64,000 nt of DNA from DAOUKH01 sp964291475 (GTDB lineage: Bacteria; Chloroflexota; Dehalococcoidia; SHYB01). Below, piece after piece: positions 16,526-25,876 of this stretch (its first letter is position 1; every line of letters begins with the position of its first letter). The stretch covers positions 62,001 to 126,000 of the forward strand of contig OZ220066.1 in NCBI GenBank assembly GCA_964291475.2, in the 5' to 3' direction. A program made the position numbers and the translations under genes. Under the pieces are notes generated by a model. That model saw nothing but the letters and a program-made list of their open reading frames with translations. It was not told the DNA's origin and did no database searches.

Positions 16526-17665
16526 ATGGCTCTCGACTTTCCTATCATTTCGTCCGACGACCACGTGCAGGAGCCGCCCGATCTCTGGACTTCGCGCCTG
16601 CCCAAGCACCTCGCGGAGCGCGGCCCCCGCATCGAGCGGCAGGCCGACGGCCGCGACCGCTGGCTGGTCGACGGCGAAGTGCTGGCCGACTGGCCGGTCT
16701 CTCGCGCCCGCGCCATCTCCAACGGCGACCGCTACCTCGACATCGAGACGTGGGACCAAGTCCCCGCCGCGAGCTACGACCCCGCCGAACGGCTGAAGGC
16801 GATGGACCAGGACGGCATCGCCGCCTCGGTGCTCTACCCCTACATCGCGGGTCTTGGCGGCGAGATACTGGGTTCGATCAAGGACCCCGAGCTCCAGGCC
16901 GCGTGCGTCGACGTCTACAACGAGTGGACCCTGGAGACGTGGAACAACGACCGGCTCGTCCCGCAGGGGCTGGTGCCGATCAGCTCGATCGAGGCGGCAA
17001 GGGCCGGCGCGGTCAAGGCGGTCGAGGCGGGGCACAAGGGGATCGTGCTCCCGGCGGCCCCGTGGCGCATCAACGACGGCACGCCCCACCTCTACGACCC
17101 CGAGTGGGACCCGTTCTGGGAGCAGGTCGGCGAGCTCGGCGTGCCTATCTGCTTCCACTCGGGGAGCGTGCCGAGCCTGATGATGCAGATCTACGAGGGC
17201 TTCCCTCCCGCCGTGGCCAAGGCCTTCGACGTCGTGCGCCGCCCTTCGAGCAGCGGCATGATCGTCTGCCGCTTCCTCTTCTCCGGCGTCGGCGAGCGTC
17301 ACCCCAACGTCAAATTCGTGTTCAGCGCCACCGGCATCGACTGGTTCGCCTTCATGCTCGAGGTCTCCGACCATGAGTGGGAGCGCATCTGTCTGAAGGG
17401 CGAGAACGTCGAGATGCACACCGCGCCCAGCGAGATCTTCCATCGGCAAGGCTTCGTGACGACGTCGTTCGACCAGGTCGGCCTGCGGTTGCTCTACCTG
17501 ATCGGGGCCAAGAACGTGATGTGGTTCTCCGAGTTCCCGCTGGAGAGCTCGACCTTCCCCGACAGCGCCAAGACGCTGGAGAAGAACTACGCCGACGTCG
17601 CCGCCGACGAGCGCCGCGCCATCCTCCACGACAACGCCGCCGGGCTCTACGGCATCAACGCGTAG
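16526..17665 (+). CDS. Amidohydrolase-family (PF04909) protein
   Basis: This 379-residue protein opens with PIISSDDHVQEPPDLWTSRL, where SSDDHVQE matches the DxHxxE metal motif. ICFHSGSVPS, FVFSATGIDWFAFMLE and MWFSEFPLESSTFPDS correspond to the barrel strands of the preceding paralog, though the late MWETDFPH has become MWFSEFPL: the metal Asp is Glu and the His after the proline position is lost. Activity may therefore differ. It begins 35 bases after the preceding gene and is likely co-transcribed. ATG 16526 follows a moderate GAAGGGA. Function is otherwise the same broad class: metal-dependent hydrolysis or decarboxylation. Confidence 0.8.
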   Translation: MALDFPIISSDDHVQEPPDLWTSRLPKHLAERGPRIERQADGRDRWLVDGEVLADWPVSRARAISNGDRYLDIETWDQVPAASYDPAERLKAMDQDGIAASVLYPYIAGLGGEILGSIKDPELQAACVDVYNEWTLETWNNDRLVPQGLVPISSIEAARAGAVKAVEAGHKGIVLPAAPWRINDGTPHLYDPEWDPFWEQVGELGVPICFHSGSVPSLMMQIYEGFPPAVAKAFDVVRRPSSSGMIVCRFLFSGVGERHPNVKFVFSATGIDWFAFMLEVSDHEWERICLKGENVEMHTAPSEIFHRQGFVTTSFDQVGLRLLYLIGAKNVMWFSEFPLESSTFPDSAKTLEKNYADVAADERRAILHDNAAGLYGINA

Positions 17666-17741
17666 GCGCGTCCGGCGCGTCGCGCTAACCTTCAGGGCGT
17701 TGTGCTGCGTCCGTGTCTCCGTTCCCTAGGTTCTTGTCGTC

Positions 17742-17747
17742 TACAAT
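17742..17747 (+). promoter_or_regulatory. Putative -10 box of the ABC solute-binding gene
   Basis: TACAAT lies 33 bases before the start codon, in the 114-base gap after the amidohydrolase gene. No clear -35 element. Weak evidence alone. Confidence 0.3.
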
Positions 17748-17779
17748 GGGTGGCAAGCTGAAGGGAGGAGCCGCTCTCG

Positions 17780-19615
17780 ATGCAGACCAGAACTCCGATC
17801 TTGACCTCTTTGAAGCTGCGGTGGTGGGTGCTCGGAAGCCTTATCGCCGCCGTTGTGTTGGCGGTGGCGGCGTGCGCGGACGACGGGGAGGAGGCGCCTG
17901 CTTCTCAGGAGCAGGTCGTCGAGCGGCTGCAGCAGAACGCCGAGGACTTCGACTATGCCATTGGGGAGCAGGGCGGGACGCTGACCTTCGCCACGATCGG
18001 CGAGCCGCTGACTTTCAACCCGGCGCTGTCGCACGACGCTTCGTCATCCGGCGTGCTGGGCTATCTGTTCGAGGGGCTCACCGAGACGTCTTGGCTGACC
18101 GACGAGATCGATCCGGTGCTGGCGGAGGCCTGGGACCATTCGGAGGACGGCCTCACCTGGACGTTCCGGCTCCGCGAGGACGTGACGTGGCACGACGGGG
18201 AGCCCTTCACGTCGCGCGACGTGGACTTCACCTTCAACCGGGTCATCTATAACGAGGACGTCCACTCGAGCGCCCGCGCGGCCTTCACCTTCCGGTTCCT
18301 CGATGAGGAGACCGGTGAGTGGAAAGAGGACCGGATGACGGTGTCTGCGCCGGACGACTACACGGTGCAGTTCGTCCTGCCAACGCCGTTCGCGCCGTTC
18401 CTGCGCTCGATGGGCACGGGGATCTATCCGAAGCACATTCTGGAGCCGCGCATCGACGACGGCACCTTCGCGGAGACGTGGAACATCGACACCGATCCGG
18501 CCGAGATCATCGGCACCGGGCCGTTTACCATCGAACGGTACAACCCCGGCGAGCAGATCGTCTTCCAGCGCAACCCGAACTACTGGCTGAAGGACGACGA
18601 TGGCAACAGCCTGCCCTATCTCGATAGGGTCGTGCAGACCATCGTCGCCGACTTGGATGCCGAGCTGGCCGCGTTCCGGGCAGGGGAAGCGGATGTCCAC
18701 GGCGTGTTAGGCGAGGAGTTCGCGACTCTGGAGCCGCTCCAGGACGAGGAGAACTTCACCATCCACCGGCGCGGGCCAGCCTTCGGGACGACGTTCCTGG
18801 CACTGAACATGAACCCCGGAACGAACGAGGAGACGGGCGAACCGTACGTCGCGCCGGAGAAGCTGAAATGGTTCGAGAACAAGGCATTCCGCCAAGCCGT
18901 CGCCCACAGCATCGACAAGGACACGATGATCGAGGAAGTGCTGCACGGGCAGGGCTATCCCAGTGGGCCTCGGTCAGCCCTGCGGCCGGCGACTTCCACA
19001 ATCCCAACGTCCGGCGGTACGAGTACGACGTCGACGAGGCCAACAATATCCTCGACGGCCTCGGTTGGACGGATAGGGATGGGGATGGCATACGCGAAGA
19101 CGACGCGGGCAATTCGATCGAGTTCGCCCTGATCACCAACACCGGGAACGACGTGCGTATCGACGTGACGCAGCGCCTTGCGGCCGGCTTGGAAGCGATT
19201 GGCGTTAAGGCGTCTTCGAAGCGGTCGAGTTCGGCGACCTCGTGGGGCGGCTCACTACCTCCTACGCCTGGGAAGGTTGGTCGTCGGCCTGACCGGTGGG
19301 CCGGATCCCTTCGGCGGCATCAACGTCTGGCACAGCAGCGAAGACCTGCACCTCTGGAATCCCAACCAGGAACAGCCGGCGACGGACTGGGAGGCCGAGA
19401 TCGACGACCTCTACGTCCGGGGGAGCCAGGAGCTCGACCACGAGCGGCGCGTGGGCATCTACCACCGTGCGCAGGAGGTAGCCGCCGAGAACGTGCCGCT
19501 CATCTACACGATGCTGTCCGAGCGGCTGAGCGCCGTCCGGAACGTCTTCGGCAACACCACGCCCACGCTCTATGGGGTGTGGGACATCCGCTACCTCTAC
19601 CGCACGGACCTGTAA
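17780..19615 (+). pseudogene. ABC transporter solute-binding protein, family 5, frameshifted
   Basis: The reading starts with a lipoprotein signal (LAVAAC lipobox), then GEPLTFNPALSHDASSSGV, WTFRLREDVTWHDGEPFTS and GTGPFTIERYNPGEQIVF, all standard for peptide/nickel-type solute-binding proteins (about 600 residues). The frame changes three times: near 18958 (a missing C in a C run), near 19210, and near 19278 (again a missing C, where TGA would otherwise stop). The protein then continues to a normal C-terminus ending YRTDL. Each change is consistent with a one-base deletion. It would capture an extracellular solute for import; no permease genes are adjacent. Either a recent pseudogene or sequence error; the neighbouring genes have the same problem, favouring error. 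Confidence 0.72.
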
Positions 19616-19660
19616 GCCCTAGCGGCGGGCGTCGATGGAGGCCGCTCAGGTGGTTGGAAC

Positions 19661-19711
19661 GGGCGATTCGTGAATCGCCCCTACGGGAGCGGGCGACCAC
19701 AAGGGTCGCCC
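19661..19711. repeat. Palindromic GGGCGA repeats
   Basis: GGGCGATTCGTGAATCGCCC (19661-19680) is a 9-bp inverted repeat with a two-base loop, followed by a related GGGCGACC...GGTCGCCC palindrome (19691-19711). Each is followed by CCTAC-like sequence. The first is also found exactly at 22752-22771. It sits between convergent genes, where it might also serve as a bidirectional terminator. Confidence 0.65.
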
Positions 19712-19737
19712 CTACAGGGACGATCCCCTGCCGCTGC

Positions 19738-20542
19738 CTAGCGGGCCGTGGTCCCGCCGTCGGCGGAGAAGATGGCGCCGGTGATGTGCCGCGAGTGCGG
19801 GCCGACGAGGAACAGCGCGAGCTGCGCCATCTGGTCGACGTGGGGCAGCCAGCCGAGAGGCGAGGGGCGGATCGACTCGCGCAGCAGCGTGAGGTCGGGC
19901 GACTCCAGCCTCTCCGTCTCAGTCCCGTCCATGCCGCCGGGGGCGATGCAGTTAGCCCGCAGATTACGGTCGGCGTAGTCGAGCGCCACCACCTTCGTCA
20001 GATGTTGCAGACCCGCCTTCGCCGCGCCGTAGGCGGCGCAGTACTTGAACGCCGAGACGCCGACCATCGACGAGATGTTGAGGATGGCCGGGTAGTCGCG
20101 TCCGAGCATGTGGGGCACGGCGGCGCGGACCATGAGGAACGGCCCCCGTAAGTTGACCGCATAGAAGCGGTCGAACCAGTCGATGGGCGTCTCGTGGGTG
20201 AAGGAACGGCTTGGAGTGCAGGCCGGCGTTGTTCACCAGGATGTCGATGCCGCCGAATGCCGCGACGGCGCCCTCGACCGCCGCCTGGACGTCGTCGGCC
20301 TTTGAGACGTCGCCGGGCAGTGCGATGGCTTCGCCGCCGCCGGCGCGGATCGTGGAGGCGGTCTCGTCCAACGGGGCGGGTCGGCGGCCGGTGACGGCGA
20401 CCTTGGCGCCCTCCGCCGCGAACAGCTTGGCCATCGCCGCGCCGAGTCCGGTGCCGCCGCCGGTGATGATGGCGGCCTTCCCCTTGAGGAGGCCGCTGGG
20501 CGGGGTTACGTGCGTCTCGGGCGCTTCCCGATAACGGCTCAT
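19738..20542 (-). pseudogene. Short-chain dehydrogenase/reductase, single frameshift
   Basis: The first part has GKAAIITGGGTGLGAAMAK, DVSKADDVQAAVEGAVAAFG and ILVNNAGLHSKPF; after a frame change near 20200 it continues with FDRFYAVNLRGPFLMVRAAV, NISSMVGVSAFKYCAAYGAAK (catalytic Ser, Tyr, Lys) and HITGAIFSADGG. All SDR motifs are present once the frames are joined. Its ATG (20542) overlaps the probable TGA stop of the upstream amidohydrolase (ATGA), indicating an operon. It would be a normal NAD(P)-dependent oxidoreductase of about 265 residues. It lies in the frameshift-rich stretch. Confidence 0.75.
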
Positions 20543-21724
20543 GCGACGCCCCGTGCCAAGCGTCCCGTCCTAGGATGGCCCCGTCGAGGTTGAAGACGCG
20601 GATGGCGTTCTCGACGAGCATCTTGCGGCACTCGTCCTCCGGCACCCCGGCGAGGGTGCGCTCGATGAAGGGCCCGCGAGTTAGGGTAGGAGCCGGTGGG
20701 GTGGGGAAAGTCGGACTCCCACATGATGTTGTCGATGCCGATGGCGTGACGCAGGGCGATGCCGGTCTCCTCGTACCAGAAGTTGATGTAGCACTGCCGG
20801 TGGAAGACCTCGCTCGGCCTGGTGGGCATGCCGTGGTTGTAAAGGCGCTGCGACTCCCACTGGTGGTCGGCGGTCTCCAGGAGGTAGGGCGCCCACCCCA
20901 GCCCGCTCTCCGAGGAGACGAACTTGAGGGTGGGGAAGCGGTCGAAGATGCCGGAGTAGAGCAGCGTGCTCATCACCTGGATGTTCGACGCCAGCCCCTT
21001 GGTGCTGCCGTCGGCGACCTGCACCATGCGGCCGCGTCCGCCCCAGCTTTCGTTGATGATGCCGATGCTGCCCCCGGAGCCGATGTGGAGGTTCACCGAA
21101 AGGTCGGCGTCCTGCGCGGCCTGCCAGAACGGGTCCCAGAATGGGTCGGAGATGTGCGGGTAGTCGAACTGCTGGGGGAAGGAAAACGAGATCGCCTTGA
21201 CGCCCCGTTTGTGCATCCGGCGGGACCTCGGCGGCGGCAAGCTCGGCGTCCCACAGCGGCACGAGCGCGATGGTGATGAAGCGCCCGGGGTAGGGGTCGG
21301 CCCACTCCTCGATCTGCCAATCGTTATAGGCCCGGATGCAGTCCATGCGGAAGTCGACGTCGTCGTAGACCGGGTTGCTGAAGGTCTGCCCGGCGACCCC
21401 GGCGACGTTGCTGAAGAAGGTGTGGACGTCGACCCCATCCTCCTCCATCGCCTTGAGGCGCTCGGCGGGGACGTAGGTCTTCTTAGGCATATCCTCCCAG
21501 CGGTCGGGGCCGAGCCCGTCGGGAAACTCCTCGGCGACGGCGCCCTGCACCGTGCCCAGGCTCCGCTGCATCGGGATGTCCCAGATATGCCACCGCTCGT
21601 TGCCGCCCTCGATCTCGCGGATATGGGGAATCTTGCCGCCCCACCTGCTCTTCGACATGCGGTCGGTCCACACCGTCGACGACTCCTGCAAGTGGTCGTC
21701 GGTCGAGATGACGTCGTAGTGCAT
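20539..21724 (-). pseudogene. Amidohydrolase-family (PF04909) protein, frameshifted
   Basis: The N-terminus YDVISTDDHLQESSTVWTDR has the DDHLQE metal motif; TYVPAERLKAMEEDGVDVHT is intact. The frame changes near 21220 (an extra C in GTCCCG), continues with ISFSFPQQFDYPHISDPFWD, LHIGSGGS, FVSSESGLGWAPYLLETADH and NIMWESDFPHPTGSYPN, then changes again near 20650-20700 before ENAIRVFNLDG. The joined protein closely resembles the gene at 15360-16490. The probable stop (TGA, 20541-20539) overlaps the SDR start. Multiple single-base indels argue for a pseudogene or a poorly sequenced region. Confidence 0.74.
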
Positions 21725-21820
21725 GCGCCCTCCGCGCTTGGGGGCCGGAATGGCCCGTCCAAGGGGTTGCGGCTGACTATAGCATAGGGGCGGTCTGGAG
21801 CACCGCGGCGCGGGAGGAAC

Positions 21821-22656
21821 ATGATGGCAAACGATTCGAAGGTGGCGTTGGTGACCGGCGGGAGCCGGGGCGTGGGCAAGGGCATCGCGATCGAGCTGGG
21901 CAAGCTCGGATTCACCGTCGTCGTGACGGCGCGGTCGGTGCCGAGCGCGAGGTCAATAACTGGCCCGGTACATGGGCAGACCGCCGAGAGGTCGAAGCCG
22001 CCGGCGGGCGGGCGTCCCCATGCGCCTCGACCTGCGCGACATGGACAACGTCCGGCAAGTCTTCAACGACACGATCAGCCAACTCGCCGGCTCGACGTCA
22101 TGGTGAACAACGCGCGCTACGCCGACAGCGGCTACGTCACCCAAGCTCGTCGACACCGAGTGGAGCGACCTCGAGGCGATGATCGACACCACTTCCGCGC
22201 CGTGCTCCTCTTCCACCACCTCTGCATCCCGGTGATGATCGAGCAGGGCGGCGGCGTCATCATCAACCTGACGTCGGCGCCCGCAGCACGACCAGCCCGG
22301 GGATGCCGGGCAAGGGCTCGACGGGCATCGGCTACCCGGTCACCAAGGCGGCGTCGCACCGCATCGCCGCCGCCCTCGCCAAGGAGACCGCCGAGCACAA
22401 CGTCGCCGTGCTCAACCTCGACCCGGGGCACACGCTCACCGAGCGGCACACCGACACTCAGGGCGGCAACGTCTCGAACGTCAACATCGACCGGTCGGAC
22501 ACCCACGGGGTGTGGATACCGGCCAAGGCCGCGGCCTACATCGCGACCTGCGCCAATCCCATTGCCTTCAACGGCAAGTCGATCAATGCCAAGCCGTTCG
22601 TCGAGGAGATGGGTCTCGCCACGCCGGAGGAGCTTGCCACCCCCTGGAAGGGGTAG
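21821..22656 (+). pseudogene. Short-chain dehydrogenase/reductase, multiply frameshifted
   Basis: Pieces in different frames together make an SDR: KVALVTGGSRGVGKGIAIEL, then LDLRDMDNVRQVFNDTISQL, LDVMVNNARYADSGYVT, AVLLFHHLCIPVMIEQGGGV, GYPVTKAASHRIAAALAKET (Tyr/Lys pair) and a C-terminus ending EELATPWKG. At least five indels occur between 21940 and 22310; the rest to the stop is open. The NNAG motif is NNAR. It is divergent from the amidohydrolase upstream. Whether it is truly broken depends on resequencing. Confidence 0.7.
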
Positions 22657-22692
22657 GCCTCCCCGCCCCGCCGGCGCGGCCGCAAGCCGCGT

Positions 22693-22771
22693 GCCCTCTC
22701 TCAGTCTCCCCAGAGGGGGAGAGGGGTTAAGGTGCTCGCCCAGGAGGGACAGGGCGATTCGTGAATCGCCC
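22693..22771. repeat. Palindromic repeats of both families
   Basis: A CCCTCTCTCAG...GGGGGAGAGG repeat (22693-22726) is followed by GGGCGATTCGTGAATCGCCC (22752-22771), identical to the copy at 19661. They fill the gap between two convergent, frameshifted genes. Confidence 0.65.
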
Positions 22772-22789
22772 CTACGGCGTGCGCGCGCC

Positions 22790-24213
22790 TTAGCCGCCGC
22801 TTCGATGGTGGTGCCGTCGAAGAAGCGGGTTGAGGTCGGTGAAGAAGCGGAGCGGGTTGTTGAAGGTGAAGTCGCGGAAGTCGTCGGCGGTCATCAGGCC
22901 GTCCTCGACCAACTCGTAGGCTTCCTCGACAACGTCGCGCATGTCGATGACGTCCGTGGCCGATGTCGGAGCTGAGCATGGCGCCGACCTTGGCTCCGAA
23001 CGGGGCGATTCTCGCATCGAAAGCGACGGCGTTCATGGGATCGTCGGCCTCGCAGCCGAAGAAGAAGTTGGGGATGAAGCGGTCGCGGATGTCCCTCGGG
23101 CTTGGTGATGCCGGCGCGGGCGAAGTCGTTGAGATCGTCGGGGGCGTTCTGCGCGGCGAGGTAGCCCGGTGCGTTCAGCGAGTCTTGATCTCTGCGAGCT
23201 TACCCGCCGTCCTGGCGTCGCCGTAGGCGGCGAGGAGGTCCTGATGCGGCCTCGTCGAGCTGCCGGGGATCGATGTGGCTCAGCGCCTCGGGGCTGCGCT
23301 TTCTCCCAGCGGGCGACGATGCCGGGCGTAGAGGTCGGCGCCAGCCCGCGCCGCATTCGAGGAAGGCCATGCGGAGCTTGGGGAAGCGGCGGGTGACGCC
23401 GCTGAAGGAAGAGGCTCTTGCAGAGCAGGTTGGCGGCGTTGGCGAGTGGCCGAGGTGGTTCTGCTGAAGTTGTGACGTTGGAGTTGTTGGTGAACCCAAA
23501 ACGACGAGTGCGCCGCCAGCGGCATGCCAAGCTCGACGGCCTTGGCCCAGAACGGGTCGTAGTCGTAGTCGCTGTCCTCGCCGAACGTGTCGTACCACCA
23601 GCCGCGCTGGGGCCGTTTGCCCAATCGCGCCCAAGCGCTCGCGCTCCGACTCGTCGATGGGCGGTGGACTGGCCCGCGATCATCGCGGCCTTGAGGCCCA
23701 GGTCCCGTGCGGCGAATTCAAGCTCCTCGACCGCCTCTCGGGGTGTGCTCGGTATCACGCCGGCGTGGTCAGGTGCGCGCAGGGGGCGTAGATCTCGGCG
23801 ACGTACTTGTTATAGGCCCGGCAGGAGGCCCGGCGGAGGTCCTCGTCGGCCAGATGCGGGAAGTCGAGCCCCAAGGAAGGGTAGAGAACGCAGAAGTCCA
23901 GGCCGAACTCGTCCATGCGCTCGGCGAGGAGGCGGGGGGACATGGCGGTGGCGCGGTCGAGGCTGTTCTTGGCGGGAACGAGCCACCAGGTGATGGCGGG
24001 CACCCGCGCCCCGCGCCGCTCGTCCGGCGAGAGCCGCGTCCAATGGGCCTGCTCGATCTCTGCCCGCAGCTGCCGGAGGGTGCTCTCCCCGCCCTCGGCG
24101 CGGACATAGTCGTAGAGCACCGGCGTCACCTCGATGAGGTGGCCGTCGGCATCGATGATGGGATGCGTCAGCTTGGCGCGAATCGCCGCCGACTTGCTCG
24201 AAACCGCCGCCAT
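22790..24213 (-). pseudogene. Long amidohydrolase (PF04909) paralog, heavily frameshifted
   Basis: The first 150 codons are intact and nearly match the neighbouring gene (MAAVSSKSAAIRAKL, then IIDADGHLIEVTPVLYDYV). After a frame change near 23760, fragments in three frames give AVEELEFAARDLGLKAAMIAG, FGFTNNSN, FPKLRMAFLECGAGW, DVIDMRDVVEEAYELVEDGL and NPLRFFTDLNP in the right order. Compared with the tandem paralog at 24223-25665 there are many one- and two-base indels (for example GTCCCAGTGG against GTCCGTGG, and GCGAAGTGG against GCGAGTGG). The exact 3' end is unclear. It follows the paralog by nine bases and would share its promoter. Decayed duplicate or poor sequence. Confidence 0.75.
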
Positions 24214-24222
24214 GAGCCTCGC

Positions 24223-25665
24223 CTAACGCGCGGCCCTGGCCGCCGCTTCGATGGTGGTGCCGTCGAAGAAGGCGGGGTTGAGATCGGTGAAGAAGCGCAG
24301 CGGGTTGTTGAAGGTGAAGTCGCGGAAGTCGTCGGCGGTCATGAGGCCGTCCTCGACCATCTCGTAGGCCTCCTCGACAACGTCGCGCATGTCGATGACG
24401 TCCCAGTGGCCGATGTCGGAGCTGAGCATGGCGCCGACCTTGGCCCCAAATGGGGCGATCTTCGCGTCGAAGGCGATGGCGTTCATGGGGTCGTCGGCCT
24501 CGCAGCCGAAGAAGAAGTTGGGGATGAAGCGGTCGCGGATGTCCTCGGGCTTGGTGATGCCGGCGCGGGCGAAGTCGTTGAGCTCCTCGGGGGCGTTCTT
24601 CGCGGCGAGGACACCCACTCCCTGCAGCGACTCCTTGATCTCCTCGAGCTTGCCCACGGCCCGGTCGTCGCCGTAGGTGGCGAAAAGCTCCATGATGCGG
24701 TCCTCGTCCATGAGGTGCGGGTCGACGCCCTGCAGGGCCTCGGGGTTGCGCTTCTCCCATCGGGCGATGATGCCGGCGTAGAGGTCGGCGGCCCACCCCG
24801 CGCCGCATTCCAGGAAGCCGATCCTCAGCTCGGGGAAGCGCCGCGTCACGCCGCTGAAGAACATCGACTTGCAGAGCACGTTGGCGGCGTTGGCGAAGTG
24901 GCCGAGGTGGTTCTGCATGAAGTTGTTGATGTTGGCGTTGTTGGTGAAGCCGAACCCCGCCGAGTGCGTCGCGAGCGGCATGCCGAGCTCGATGGCTTTG
25001 GCCCAGAAGGGGTCGTAGTCGTACTCGCTGTCCTCGCCGTAGACGTCGTACCAGATGCTGAAGTTGCCCGTTGCGCCGGGGAACTCCCGCTGCACCTTGC
25101 GAATGGGGCGGCGGACGTAGCCGGCCATCGCCGCGACCTTCAGGCCGAGCTCCCGCGAGGCGAACTCGAGCTCCTCCATGCCCTCCTCGGGTGTGTGCAT
25201 GGGGACCAGCGCCGCCGGGGTCATCTGCCGCGAATACGGGGCGTAGGTCTCGGCGACGTACCGGTTGTAGGCGCGGCAGCAGACCCGCCGGAGCTCCTCG
25301 TCGGGAAGGCTTGGGAAGGCCAGCGCCGACGAGGGGTAGAGGACGCAGAAGTCGAACCCAAGCTCGTCGAGGCGCTCGGCGAGGAGGCGGGGGATCATTG
25401 CGGTGGCGCGGTCGAGCCCGTTCTTGGTGGGGACGAGCCACCAGGTGCTGGCGGGAAGCCGCATCTCTTGCCGCTGCTCGAGCGGCACGTGGGTCCAGTG
25501 CCGGGCTCCCTGTTTCTTGAAGCGCTCGAGGACCTGCTCGCCGCCTTCGGCGCGGATGTAGTCGTAGAGCACCGGCGTCACCTCGATGAGGTGGCCGTCG
25601 GAGTCGATGATCGGGTGCGTCAGCTTCGCGCGAATCTCCGCCGACTTACTCGAGGTCGCCGCCAT
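24223..25665 (-). CDS. Long amidohydrolase-family (PF04909) protein
   Basis: This 480-residue protein is longer than typical PF04909 members. Key segments: PIIDSDGHLIEVTPV (metal-binding DGHLIE), FDFCVLYPSSALAFP, ATHSAGFGFTNNANINNFMQ (barrel His), FPELRIGFLECGAGWAADLY and ISSDIGHWD-like SDIGHWDVIDM with a late metal Asp/His. These features suit a metal-dependent hydrolase or decarboxylase of an aromatic or cyclic acid. Three near relatives are in this window (22790, 28308 and 31629), all opening with a MAA(V/T)(S/T)SKSA leader. It has a shared TGGTAGAAT promoter motif 43 bases upstream and heads a two-gene unit with the broken copy. Confidence 0.85.
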   Translation of the reverse strand: MAATSSKSAEIRAKLTHPIIDSDGHLIEVTPVLYDYIRAEGGEQVLERFKKQGARHWTHVPLEQRQEMRLPASTWWLVPTKNGLDRATAMIPRLLAERLDELGFDFCVLYPSSALAFPSLPDEELRRVCCRAYNRYVAETYAPYSRQMTPAALVPMHTPEEGMEELEFASRELGLKVAAMAGYVRRPIRKVQREFPGATGNFSIWYDVYGEDSEYDYDPFWAKAIELGMPLATHSAGFGFTNNANINNFMQNHLGHFANAANVLCKSMFFSGVTRRFPELRIGFLECGAGWAADLYAGIIARWEKRNPEALQGVDPHLMDEDRIMELFATYGDDRAVGKLEEIKESLQGVGVLAAKNAPEELNDFARAGITKPEDIRDRFIPNFFFGCEADDPMNAIAFDAKIAPFGAKVGAMLSSDIGHWDVIDMRDVVEEAYEMVEDGLMTADDFRDFTFNNPLRFFTDLNPAFFDGTTIEAAARAAR

Positions 25666-25708
25666 GCCCTTCGCCTCCGATCGGGCCCGGTGGCCCGTAC
25701 TGCGCCGG

Positions 25709-25717
25709 ATTCTACCA
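25709..25717 (-). promoter_or_regulatory. Shared extended -10 promoter (TGGTAGAAT), copy 1
   Basis: On the minus strand GTGGTAGAATCCGGCGC lies 43 bases before the amidohydrolase start. TGG plus TAGAAT is an extended -10 form. The same motif precedes the paralogs at 28308 and 31629, although the surrounding sequence differs. Confidence 0.6.
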
Positions 25718-25792
25718 CCGCCGGAGGGGAGGCGCGGGGTGGTCTCTCCCCTCTCCAGCTCCTTGGACTCTCCCTACTGGGGGCGACTGACA

Positions 25793-25850
25793 GAGGGCCA
25801 CTTTAAGCCTCCCTCCCTCTGGGAGAGATTGAGAGAGGGCACGCGCCGCC
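25793..25850. repeat. Palindromic CCCTCTC-family repeat variant
   Basis: A copy of the CTCCC-AGAGGGAG repeat joined to CTTTAAGCCTCC, also seen (as CTTAAAGTGG on the other strand) at 62728-62757 next to the recombinase remnant. It lies between the divergent amidohydrolase and DinB-like genes. Confidence 0.5.
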
Positions 25851-25863
25851 GGGCGCGCCGTCC

Positions 25864-25869
25864 TATAAT
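25864..25869 (+). promoter_or_regulatory. Putative -10 box of the DinB-like gene
   Basis: TATAAT ends seven bases before ATG 25877, so transcription would start at or next to that ATG and give a leaderless mRNA. No ribosome site is visible upstream, which agrees. Confidence 0.5.
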
Positions 25870-25876
25870 GCGGCCC

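Noticed and set aside
19270..19285. TGA in the solute-binding protein gene as selenocysteine
   Set aside because: The correct frame resumes after restoring one C (reading LTGGPDPFGG), so the TGA arises from a frameshift.
17780..19615. The solute-binding gene as two separate genes
   Set aside because: Joined in three frames it gives one continuous family 5 protein with start and end in the right places.
23707..25806. Very long plus-strand open frame
   Set aside because: It is the antisense of the amidohydrolase genes; its composition (GEVAEVVGG-like repeats) is typical of shadow frames in GC-rich DNA.
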